From: Syngnathus acus
Taxonomy: Eukaryota > Chordata > Actinopteri > Syngnathiformes > Syngnathidae
Length of the DNA stretch: 64,000 bases
Assembly (NCBI RefSeq): GCF_901709675.1
Contig: NC_051095.1
Coordinates: 17,408,456 to 17,472,455 of the forward strand
Reading direction: 5' to 3'
Part shown: piece after piece, positions 35,901 to 47,900 of the stretch
Numbering within the stretch: the stretch's first letter is position 1
Layout: each line of letters starts with the position of its first letter
Program-made: the position numbers and the translations under genes
The notes under the pieces: generated by a model
Databases searched by the model: none
The model's input: the letters and a program-made list of their open reading frames with translations, nothing else
What the model was told of the DNA's origin: nothing

Positions 35901-38900
35901 GGACTACAGACAGGCCAGTTAACGTAGTACCCGCACCCTTTTACTACGAAGCCACGTTGTTGTAACACATGCAGAATGTGGCTTGTCTTACTGAAATAAG
36001 ATGGAATGTCCCTTAAAAAGACACTGCTTGGATCTCACCATACATTGTTCCAAAAACCTTCATGTAGCTTTCAGCATGAATGGTGCAAAGTACACATGTC
36101 ATGGGCACAAACATATCCCCATACAGATGCAAAGAGGCTTTTGAATTTGAAAACATTCGGGATAGTCCTTTTTCCTCTTTGACCTGGAGGTTATGACATC
36201 TTTGATTTCAAAAGCAATTAGAGACGTGGACTTGCCGAACAACGGTGCGGCCTACTTCTCCACTTTGTCCATCTGAGAAGGTTCATATACATATGACCTT
36301 TGCTTAGAGTGGTCGAGTATTAACTTGCATTAAGTGACAAACTGTGTTAACTTTGGGTCATTTATTTTTTGATAGGTTGGGCCTGGCCTTTTGTTTTTCA
36401 TATTTACTCTGGTTGCTCAGTCACACGTTGCCAGAACAAGTCTACTCCCATACCACTCGTTGTGCGCTCTGCCAGTAACGCGTCCAGCCTTGTTCTTTGT
36501 TGTTACTTTGTGCCTTTCACTGCCTGTTGGCTAATTTCGAGTGTGTACATAAATCATTCTACTTTGCCACTTCTGTGCCCTGTCTACTTCTGGGTCCAAT
36601 TCAGGGTCATTTACATCACACTGGAATTTTCTTTTTTAAGTGTTCCTGACAACATGTGGCAAAATCCTTTATTCAATGTTACAGGTTTTCTGATACAGCA
36701 CCGCCTGAGGGATCGGAGGTCATGGACATTTAGTGCCCTATATTCATGCTCAGCGCAAATCTCGTGCAGTCAAACTGTTTGAATCAGTGGAAATGTATTT
36801 TTTTTCTCCTAGAAGGCTAGGCAAAAAGTTACTTGTGCTGTTGTGCAATGTGGGAAGGAACGCAGCTGACCTGTTTGCCATCCAATGCAGCAACTCAACT
36901 AGTTCCCTTTAAAATCGGTGCAGAGTGAGACCGACATGGCATGAAGATGCAAGAGATTAGTGCGTGCAAAGTACATTTTCAAGGAACTAGAATAGCTCCA
37001 CTTGCAAATGACGTGAAGTTTGCCAATGAGGACGAGGCAGTTGGAGAAGTTGGTGCATCTGTGAACCTTTCCAGGGATACTCCTTTTATACCCAATCGTG
37101 ACACTCACCTGTTTCCAACCTGTTAACCTCTGGAATGTTTTTAAGCATTCCTCAATTGTCCCCATCATTTGTGGCTCCTGTTTCATATTTTTTTTAACAT
37201 GTTTTAGGCATCAAATTCAAAATAAAAAGAAAATTCATGACTGAGATATTTATTAAAAATGAATAAACTGGGGTGCTTTTCTTTGTGCCTGGCGTGAGCC
37301 ACACATGGCTTGTTCGGGCATTGAAGACTGAATACTTTCTTCCTCACCAGCACAATTGCATGAGTCAGGCAGCAGCAGGATCACTAATACCCCCTACGAA
37401 TGACTGCTTTACTATTATTATTTTTTTTATGTTTCTGTGAACTTCAGTTCACACCGTGTCAAAACACATGCTCATCATTTGGTCTCTGAATACATTGTGC
37501 AAAAATAAGCACATTTATGGCTTTACTTGCACTGCCACTGATTATTTCTTAAATCTTTCTGCATCAATTAATAGTTTCAATATCCTTTTTAATCATTTGT
37601 GCCACACAAAAAAATCCCATGCAATCTATATTTGACCTTGATATGTAATTTAAGATATTTTCCTAAATGCCGATTTATATTATGTGCTGACTAGACTCTG
37701 GTAGCTTGCTCTATTTTGTCTGACCTCGAACACTAACTTGCCATAACGCTTCCCATTTGGGCATTAATGGCCCGATCAGCACCCTGCCAGGCTGAAGACA
37801 TGCGCGCTCCTTTTACTCTTCACAAAGCTAGGATTGACTTGCTCTTTCTGCCATCCAGCTGACTATAATTGCAATTGGGATGGTTGCCGAATGGAGGAAT
37901 TCCTCCATGGAAAGCCGAGCTGAACTGTTTTGTGCAGTTGTCTAAGTGACGCTGTTAAAATGAAAATAAACAAATAAAATAAGCTTTGCTGTATTAGGGA
38001 AATTAGCTACCTTGTGTAACTTCGCTCCTGTTGGTCCCCAGGATCTCTGCAAGGAGAGTACCAGAGGAGACTTTACAAGGAGTTGCTTGCTAACTACAAC
38101 CGACTGGAAAGACCAGTGGTCAATGACTCAGCTGCCATCCTGGTGGAGCTGGGCTTCACTCTTCTGCAGATAATAGATGTGGTGAGGAGCATAAACAGTA
38201 CATGTTAGAACCTATTTGCCAGGCATATGCCATGAAAGATGTGGCATTGAATGTTAAACTTCTCTTCATAAATTCCCTCTAAATTACTCATTTACAGTGA
38301 AAGTCTGTAACAATCAAATCAAACGCAATATTGCATTGTGTGAATATCAAGCTTTGCTCTCTTGTATGATGTGGAAAAAAAAAAATCAAATGGAGTGAAT
38401 CATAAAGCATCAACAGCATATACACCTTGAATGTCGCTGGTGTCAGGCCAAAACCTCATGTCACATTTTGGTGAATTTCATATACTATATTTTCAAAAAT
38501 CTATACTTTTGGTCAGTTCAGATGTGTTACTTTTAACATTTATTGGCCAATCTAAATTGTTGAAAATGGCTTGCTTTTGTACACGATGCAGTGTTAACGG
38601 TTGGATAAAACTGCCACTTTTGGGGTCTTCTAAAAAGTGTTGATTCTGGAGATACAAGAATTCCGTCCGACGCCAGCGATGTACATAATCATGAATTCAT
38701 GTTACATGAACGGTTTGACTCAGGGAAAGACATTTTCCCGAAATCCCCCTCCCTACACACACAAATATGTTCATATAGCAATAATCTCTTAACCTCCATT
38801 CATTTTTTGCTCTAATTCAAAGTTCTTAAAAGTAGTTGCTAGTCTAAATGAGACAGCCCAGAAACAATCCTGGATAACCACAACAGTGACCTTGACCAAC

Positions 38901-41900
38901 AGTGAATTGAATTACTGTGCAAGGTTAAATTTTGATTTGCAATTCCCATCTTCTTACAGAAGAAGAAAAGTGGTTCTGTTGATTCTTCTTTGTCAAAATG
39001 GACAGAAACTGCAGTTCTTGTGCTTATGCCTGCAGGGCCTCTTTTCTTTCACTCTAAGGAAATTACATTGGTTACGTGGCTCGGCATTATCTTCAGCAAA
39101 GTGGATAGACTATTGGGGTTTTTTTGCATTTGTTCCTCAAAAAAAGCAAAATTGACAGCTAAACTGCTTTTCTACTGAAGATGTGCATGAGTCTGCTCTA
39201 TTTTCCTTTGCTTGGAGTGTTCAGCTTTTAATACAAAAAAGTAGCGAGAAGAATTGTGAAAGCCAGACATTATTCAGTTCATGACACACTAAGAAACAAC
39301 AACAAGAATAAGGAGGTAGAGAAATAACTGTGGCTTTGAGACAAGATTTAGTAGGGCAGCAAGACAATGCTGCAGTCTTCAGAACTAAGGCATAGCAACA
39401 GCATAGTTAGATAAACATGTTTATTTTTGTGGTTTCTATCCATAAACTGTATCTTCAAAAATTCTAGTCACACAGAAATGTCACATTTGTTCGACCAATG
39501 AGCAGAGGTAGTTCACGTCACCCATGTGCTATTAAACTGAAAAGAGTCAATGAGTACAAGAGTCAAAAAGTCAAAGTCAAAGTCAGCTTTATTGTCAATC
39601 CCTTCATACGTCAAGACACACAAAGAAACCGAAATTCCGTTTCCTCCATCCCACGGTGACGAGACATACAAGTAGGCGACACAAAACAAAAACAAGTAGG
39701 CACAAACCATAAATAATAAATAATAAATAAAATAAAATGAGCGATGAATAAAAACAGACCAATAACCCATTGAATATGAGGGGCAAAACCGAGCCAGTGA
39801 GCACACAGCAAGAACAGGACGCTACGCTGAAAGGGGGAGCGAGTTCAGGATCCTAACAGCCTGGAGTACGAAGCTGTTGGAAAGTCTGGTGGTGCGGGAG
39901 CGCAGGCTCCTGTACCGCCTCCCAGAGGGCAGAAGTTCAAACAAAGGGTGAGCGGGGTGACTCACATCACTCACAATCTTGGTCGCCTTGCGGGTGAGAT
40001 GGGAGGTGTAAATGTCCTTCAAGGAGGGGAGAGAAGCACCAATAGTCTTACTAGCCGTTTTCACAATGCGCTGCAGGGCCTTCAAGTCTTGGTCAGTGCA
40101 GCTGCCACCCCAGACAGCAATACAGCTGGAGAGGACGCTCTCAATGGTGCCGCGGTAAAACGTAGTCATGACGGCCGGAGGAGTCCCCGCTCGCCTGAGT
40201 TTCCGAAGGAAGTACAGGCGGCGCCGGGCCTTCTTCGCCAGCGACGCGGTGTTGGTGGACCAGGAGAGATCCTCACTGATGTGCACCCCCAGGAACCTGG
40301 CGCTGCTCACTCTCTCCACCACAGCACCGTCGATGGTCAGCGGCAGGTGTTGGGCGTGACCCTTCCGGAAGTCAACGACAATCTCCTTGGTCTTGTCGAC
40401 GTTCAGCAGGAGGTTGTTGTCCCTGCACCACGCGGTCAGAAGGTCAACCTCCAGCCTGTATTGAGTCTCGTCTCCCTTGGTGATGAGACCCACCAGAGTC
40501 TAAAATGCATGAAACAGCAAGACCCGGAGAACCAAGATGGTGGGTCTTCAAGAGGGCTTAATTGGATGAGAAATATGTCTGAGGGGCAGTCATTTAGGGC
40601 TTCAAAGGTCTGTGTGCTCATCTCATGAAGGATGATATAAATTACATCATTATTTGAAGTCGCAATACCCACATCCTCAGAAGCTGACTTCCAAGACGTA
40701 TTGCAGATGCTTTAGCAGACGAGTTATAAATCTCTGAAGAGACTGACATTAAGCAATGCACCAACATCTGCATCGTCTGCTGTCCGACATGATGGAGAGT
40801 GTGCCACATTTCAACCTGAAAGGAAAAGGTCAAAATATATATGTGGTGGATTAGCCGATGCAACACGAAAAAATATAAAAATGAAAATAAATATTTCACT
40901 TCCTGAAATTCTGTATTCAAATCCATGGAGAACTTTTGTGTTTTCCTTACAGTGCATGCAGATCAGATTCTCAATATTGCAACATGAAAATGTCTGCATG
41001 CAGTGTTCGGAACATTGACAATTACACTCCCTGCAGTACATAAAATATACAAAACTGCATTGCTTCTTGGGCAGCATGGTAATATAGTAGTTATCTCAGC
41101 TCAAGCTCTCCTTAGCGTAGTTGACATATTCTCCCATGTTTGTTCTATTTTTTTTTAATTCTGACCGCTTCCTTCCACCGTCCTAAAAATATACATTATA
41201 GACTAACTGAAGACTTTAAAGTGTTCACAAATGTATAATTAATATATTTACAAATGAAAACAGTCTCACCTAGAATGTAGTAAAAATGCAAAAGATTTGT
41301 CCCACCGGTGTAATCTAAAAGCATCTATAAAGCAAGACAAATAAAACTGTAAACTCATTTGGTACTATAACATTGAATTGTTATTCAGTTGTATTTCTCT
41401 GTGGATAACTTAGCCAAATGAAAAGGATGTTAGCAATAATGCATTCAATTGAAACTTGCAAGTTAAGCAAACTGCACAAACAAACAAACAAACAAGTAAA
41501 TAAATAAATAAAATAAAACAATGCACAATAAACACAATTTGAAAGAATTACATTCCTCAAGATGTTGCATCACATTTGTGTAAAAAAATTATTTTCATGA
41601 TGTTCTCTCTCTGGTGTCAGGATGAAAAGAACCAAGTGTTGATGACCAACGCCTGGCTGCAGCTGGTGAGTCACTGCAAAAATTTTGTACAAAATGTCTA
41701 TGGGATTTATTATGTCCATTCATCCAGAATAACATCACTGATACTTCAATTTGTGTCCGTATGGTGTAGCATCATACATTTGCAAGGGTCTTGGCTGTCT
41801 ATGGTGAACACTTGTTTCCAATACAAATGAGCCTTCGTGAGTTATACAGTGCTCAACCCTAATATACTGGTCAGAACCTGCAATACCAAAAGTTACAGTT

Positions 41901-44900
41901 TCAGGCCATAAAATTAAAGCTGCCAAGCATAAAATCACCTCTGAAAGAAAAGCATACGTGCATGAAAATTGTATTTTGAATTTTTACTGGCCCTCACAAG
42001 ATTGTGCACCATCAGCATCTTTCCCTGAATGAAAGATCGTGGAAACACACTCCTAGAAAGATATGACCCTTTTCATTCGCCTATGTAAGCATTACGACAA
42101 CCATGCAAATAAATGTCATATAGAAGTAGAATATCTCTCTGTCTCTCAGTACTGGACTGATATCTACCTGAGCTGGAACCCAGAAAACTACCCTGGTGTC
42201 CAGAACCTTCGATTCCCTTCAGACCAGATCTGGACTCCTGACATCCTTCTTTACAACAGGTCAGATTTCTTCCTTCTTCCAGCAGGCTCATTTACGTACA
42301 TGCACTAGCATCATGTATGCACTTGTTCATATGCAGGAAGGCAAATGCAGGTTTATTTGAACTGTACATCATTGCTGATTTTTTTCATGGACATTACATA
42401 ATCATATTGCAAACACCACTGATTATAAAGCATTATAATATATGGCAATAAATAGAAGCATGAAGAAGATAAATATTGACAAAACTAAGTGATAAAATTG
42501 GCTTTTTGGAGGGGGGGGGGCAATGATGACTGGAACTGACGTGAATCTTTGCTTAGACACAACCACAGTACTGAAGATTAATGTAAAGACATGTTTGTCC
42601 AAATCCCTCTGAGACATTCATTAAGACCTCTAATCCTAAATAGATTTTTTTCCGCGCTAATAGGCTGACTTTGTAATTATCTTAATGTCTTGTTCAAATT
42701 GTCTTCAATTGCTCTTCCTTGTTCTCGCACACTGCAGCTTTATCTTGTTTTAAATCAAGGGGATTGAAGCAAAACAAATAGATGATGCAAATTATTATCG
42801 TTACCAAGTGTTTTCTAATCCGGAGGGAGGTTTTTTTACCCCCACATTAATGTGAATGTGAGTATCGTGTAGTTTCTCTGTCATAAAAATGGGCTTTTAA
42901 AAATACTTTTTTTTTCAATTACAGTCTAATCCTTCTCATTCGGCACTATTTTACTATCTGCTCTTCTTAATCCCGACATAGAAATAGAAATAGCTGCCAA
43001 ATAATCTCTTATGAAGAGCATGATTATTATTGGTCTCATTCTGGACAAGGGTAGTAATAAAAAATAATGTGCCGAATTTTTTTCTCTTTGGAGAAAAAGC
43101 AGAGCAAAGGGTTGATATTTTAAAAATCCAATTGTCTCGGATGAGAGTGTGAGATCATGTGAGAAAAACTACTTACGCAGCAGAGAAAATAAATGATTGC
43201 TGACTCAAATGTCTGGGAGTGTATATTAAACATCCGGACAAGTGTTGCTTTAACATTAATAACCCTGAAATGCTGATTAAATAACACACATGTACTTTAG
43301 GGATGAGATCATTTCATTTTAGTTAAACAAAACTGTTGCTACTGTGTATTTAAGTCCCAGTTCTATTTCACTTATGTCAAAGGGAGCACAAGGACAGAAC
43401 AAAGGTTTGGGTGTATTAACCCAAATATTTAAAGCTCAGCTTTTAGACCTGCCGGATTAACCATCCTAATCCTGCTGCTCTCTTTCCCCATCTCAACCCT
43501 TTACCCGGAACCTTTCCTGCCTCATTCTCTCATTCATCCATCTTTTTTCACCACTGCTCCTCGCATTTGGCATTTTTCTTTCATGACTCATCTTTTTGTC
43601 ATTACCGGGATTCACTCTATTCAATTTTCTTCTTTATTTTATCATCTGAACTCTTCTACCTGTTGTTTATAAATCATACCCTCCACAGAATTTGATTTTG
43701 TCAAGCAGTCACTATATTCACAAGTTTCTCCCATTTTGTTTTCTTGCAGATTTATCAACTTTTGACTCTTCCTCTTAGAAATTTATGTTTTTTTTTTGTT
43801 ATTATCCTTAGTTTAGATACTTGTAATCATCTTACAGTAGGTTTGCTCAATGAGTCAATTTTATTTGCAAATGAACTTATTATCTCTGTCAAGGACAATA
43901 CAATTTTGTTTTCGGCAATTAACCATCATGACTGTGGAGAGAAAATATTTGTTTTGCTTTAGCCTTTGATTTGTTTTGCTCCTTAGGAGAAATAAAAAAG
44001 TACAGTTTCAGCTATAATATGGAATGCAAATACTGACATCCTAACTGGTGATATGGTCATTCAGTCAAGTTCAGGTGTGCAGTGTGATGAGCCAGAGAGC
44101 TGTACTAAAAAAATCAGCCAGTTAATTGTAACACAAATACCACCACAGGCATAAGACACACTGTTATGGTACTTGTTATCCCATCAGAGAGCATTCAGCA
44201 CCACTCTAATCTCATTGTTTTGAATAGTGGATGCTGACTTCACATGCCCTTTGACCTGTTGGAGCTATCAGGTCAGATGGCATAATTAGATGAAATACAT
44301 CTGATCTGAAATTATTCCAGCCATTAAATTACTATTATGATACTTTTTTAGATCAATGAGCCGGCTATTCATTCTCAACCAAATCAGGATATAAACAAAT
44401 GAACAGTGTATTTTTATCTGACTCTGTGATGGTTTTGGATGCAAACTGATGGCGGCTATGCTTGACATAGTGGTTCAAGATTCTGCACTTTTTTTTTTTT
44501 TGCTGTTTACCCTCAATTATGTTGCTCAACATAACTGGACCCTCCTACCACATGGCAATTAACTGGCCATAAACTGATTCCTCATCTGTGTTTCTTGCTT
44601 TTGCCACACAAGATGGCCCTTGTGGGAATTTAGTACATAAACTACTGTATATGACCTCCTTTGTGGTTTCACTTGACTGACGATCAATCCGTTACTTAAA
44701 GTACGCCCAGCTCAAGTTAAGGTACAGTAAATGTTGAACTCCAATATGTCATTTATGGTGACTTGACACAATTTCAGCAGATTGTGAGTATATTTTAAAG
44801 AGTTTGGTGCTATCGCTATGTTAGTCTAGCCTCCGTACCCCAAATGCGGAAATAATACGTACAGTCCATTGTTATTGTTGTTTTTTTTCCATGCATATAT

Positions 44901-47900
44901 TGGTCATATATTGACTGACTGGACAATTAACAATATAATAACACATGAAAGCTCATGTGAAATTACATCGGTTGGCATATTAATACAAAATAATCAACAT
45001 GCAGCAACAGTTGTGTAATGCAACATTATTTCAGCAAAATGATCCCATGCTGTATGTTTCCACATTTCTTACAGTGGATGACTTGAGGAAGATGATGATG
45101 TGATATAATCTATTTAGCCCGCTTCATTTGCCGTATATGCTCCCTTCTTACTATAAATATGTCACACTTGAAAGTAGGAAATCACTGTACTGTAGCCTAT
45201 TTGCCTGTGGGCTTCTTGGCATCTCATTAACCACTGAGCCCAGATGTCAGGATTTCCTGACTAACGATTTTATTTCTCAACTGTGAAATCATGAACTTGG
45301 GCAAACTCATTTCAGTTCAGTCATTTCAAAAACATTGAAAAATGCCCCCCTCAGAAAAAAAATGCTGCCAAGCACTAAAGTGAAGTAAACAACTAACATT
45401 GGTATCAACAAAGGTACAACGTGGTATCCAGGCACTAACTAAACTCCAGATAAGTCAGCATTCACTCTCCCCTTCACGCCTAACAGCAATTCAAAGTATT
45501 TAGTTCAATTACATGTTGTTGAGTTTTTGCTGCAAGGCAGATGTGCTAGTTGTCAAAAGGGGATATGGTCAATATCTTTGTATGTATGTAGAAGTAGATC
45601 AACAAGCTCACACAAAATTCTAAGGCAAAAAAATTACAAAAGTTTTGTAATTGCCTATGGATCTCACATGATGGCGGGAAAGCACTACTTATGTCTAACT
45701 CAAACTTTTCACTTCACCTCAGCATCCTTGACACAAAGATGCCACCAGATTGCGTCAAATAAAAAATAGGGTTATATTGGCCAGTGCACAAAAAAAGTGA
45801 ATAGTTGGCAGTCAATAAGTGGCTTTTTTAAGCAAACGCCAAATCAAAAATGTGTAGCGGGCCGGTTTACTTTGCAAATTGATTACTACCAATTGTACAT
45901 TACTAACAATCGGACGGCAGTTTTTGTTTAATTTGATTATTATTTGTAAATGCTTCTGTTTCTTGATGTCAGCACTAAAATTCTTCTCACTGAAAACCTC
46001 AATAGTTTTTCAATGTTTTTTTATGATTACTTTCAGCACATCTTATGATGCCCAGTATTTTCGGGCGGACAGCTTTTTCTGATATCAGCCTGAGTACATA
46101 ATCGAAGGACGTAGGCAAACGTAATATTGTTTCAATATTGTGTCAATGCCTCTTGCATGCTGATTTTAAAGGGAATGAGAGGGATCACTTGCATTGGCTG
46201 GGAAATAAGTTGTTCGCTCCCACAATGACACAGACGCTCCTTTCTAACTGCATGTCTACGAAAATCCCAAAAGAAAGAACACTCCAATTTCTTGCACTGG
46301 ACACAAATGCAGGCCCTACGGTGTTCTGTCTGACTGTGCTGGAAGGCAAGGCTTGTTACTTACAAAAGAGCATATCTGACTTTAAAAGGTCTCCTATGTG
46401 TTCACAGCTAATCCACAGTTGATTGTTAAAGCAGATGGTTTATTAGCCCACCTTTTTCATGTGTACGATCCAAATGAATTCATAGCTGCTATTTTTAGGC
46501 TGAAGACAAAAGTTGTCCGCACCACAAGTATGCGCGCTCTCCTACACACACCACGTTCCCTGGATTACAAGGATGTGAACACGTTCGGTTTAAATAAATC
46601 TTTCAATAATAAAAGCTTGAATAATTCATGACGTGGTTTTGCCTCTGTCACCCCATTTTACTACCTCCAGCTGATAGTGGCACGCATGGAAGAAGAATAA
46701 ATCACAACACAATTATATGACTCATTTTGACTAGGGGCGGGGTCAAATAAAAGGGGGTCCTTCCAGGTATTGCGCCGAGATGCAGTTCATGCTTTCCTTT
46801 GTCTGGGCTTGTGAATGAAGCTCAAGTCGGATCCAGCAAATTATCTCTCAAGTTTGGGATCTGAGTGTGGATGCATTGCGTGTGCTTTTCATTCATATGT
46901 AGAGCTGACAGTGGGTCTGAGCCTTAACGGTGTTGATAGTTCTGAGAAAAAAATTGTCAGCTGTGCATTGAGGCATTCAAAGGCAAGCCAAGGCAGATTT
47001 TGTCACGTGCCCATGCCACCTGCCATCCAACCAGTGATTTTCCTTCCGTCAATTGTTCTCAGCCACGCCTGGCACTGATCAGAACCTTGGACAGTTCTCT
47101 TTCTCTGCTCCTGCCCCTCCCGTCCTGTTATTGCCCGCTCTTGCTGCTCATTACCACACCTGCTACCAGCTCGTTCACCCTCTTACTTAAACCTTGCAAA
47201 CACATCACTTCAAGCTATTTTAGCTTTTGATGTATTCATGGAGTCTCCATAGTACAGATAATTCTCACTTGTTACTCTCCTCCCAGTGCGGATGACCGCT
47301 TCGATGCCACTTTCCACACCAATGTTCTAGTGAATGCTTCGGGTTACTGCCAGTACATCCCACCCGGCATCTTGAAGAGCACTTGCTACATTGACGTGCG
47401 CTGGTTCCCCTTTGATGTCCAGAAGTGTGACTTGAAGTTTGGCTCCTGGACACACAATGGCTGGCTGCTGGATCTTCAGATGCTGGATGTGGACACATCC
47501 ACCTACATACCCAATGGCGAGTGGGATCTTGTGGGTAAGTTGCTTTGTATTTTGCTAGCTTGACAGGCATGTAGTACGTGAGAGGAAATAGAAACATCCC
47601 TTAGCGATTAATAGGTTACTATGATGAGAATTTGCTTCTCTTCATTCCAATGTTTCACTATTCGTGCCATGGCTAATAATCGACAAAACCAAGGCTGTTG
47701 CATGCAATGTGATACATTTCTTTAATTGTGTGACCCATCTCTCCATTCATCCTTCTTTCACCCATATGGCTGTTTAGACGGACAGATGGGATGATTGTGT
47801 TAATGTTTTTTGCACTTGGTTCTCCCTGTGTCCCTCAGGTGTCCCAGTCAAGCGCAATGAGCTATACTACGACTGTTGCAAGGAGCCCTACCCTGATGTG

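Larger units (their letters stand above)
30068..38041 (+). other. chrna8: chrna8 intron 1 (8 kb)
   Basis: Donor GTATGT at 30068 and acceptor CCCCAG ending at 38041. It contains the CATC microsatellite at 30613-30714 and an old DNA repeat at about 35640-36285. No internal coding exon is recognised; the open frames have no family motifs. AT-rich throughout. Confidence 0.7.
42260..47286 (+). other. chrna8: chrna8 intron 4 (5 kb)
   Basis: Donor GTCAGA at 42260, acceptor CTCCCAG ending at 47286. It holds a decayed repeat near 45640-45760 and the LTR-like fragment at 47001-47180. No extra exon is recognised. Confidence 0.65.

Noticed and set aside
36369-36782. 137-residue + strand frame in chrna8 intron 1
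   Set aside because: No recognisable domain, low-complexity Cys/Ser-rich translation, immediately next to an old repeat; most likely chance.
39948-40628. 226-residue + strand open frame
   Set aside because: It is the reverse complement of the LINE ORF2 fragment on the - strand, which has the recognisable motifs.
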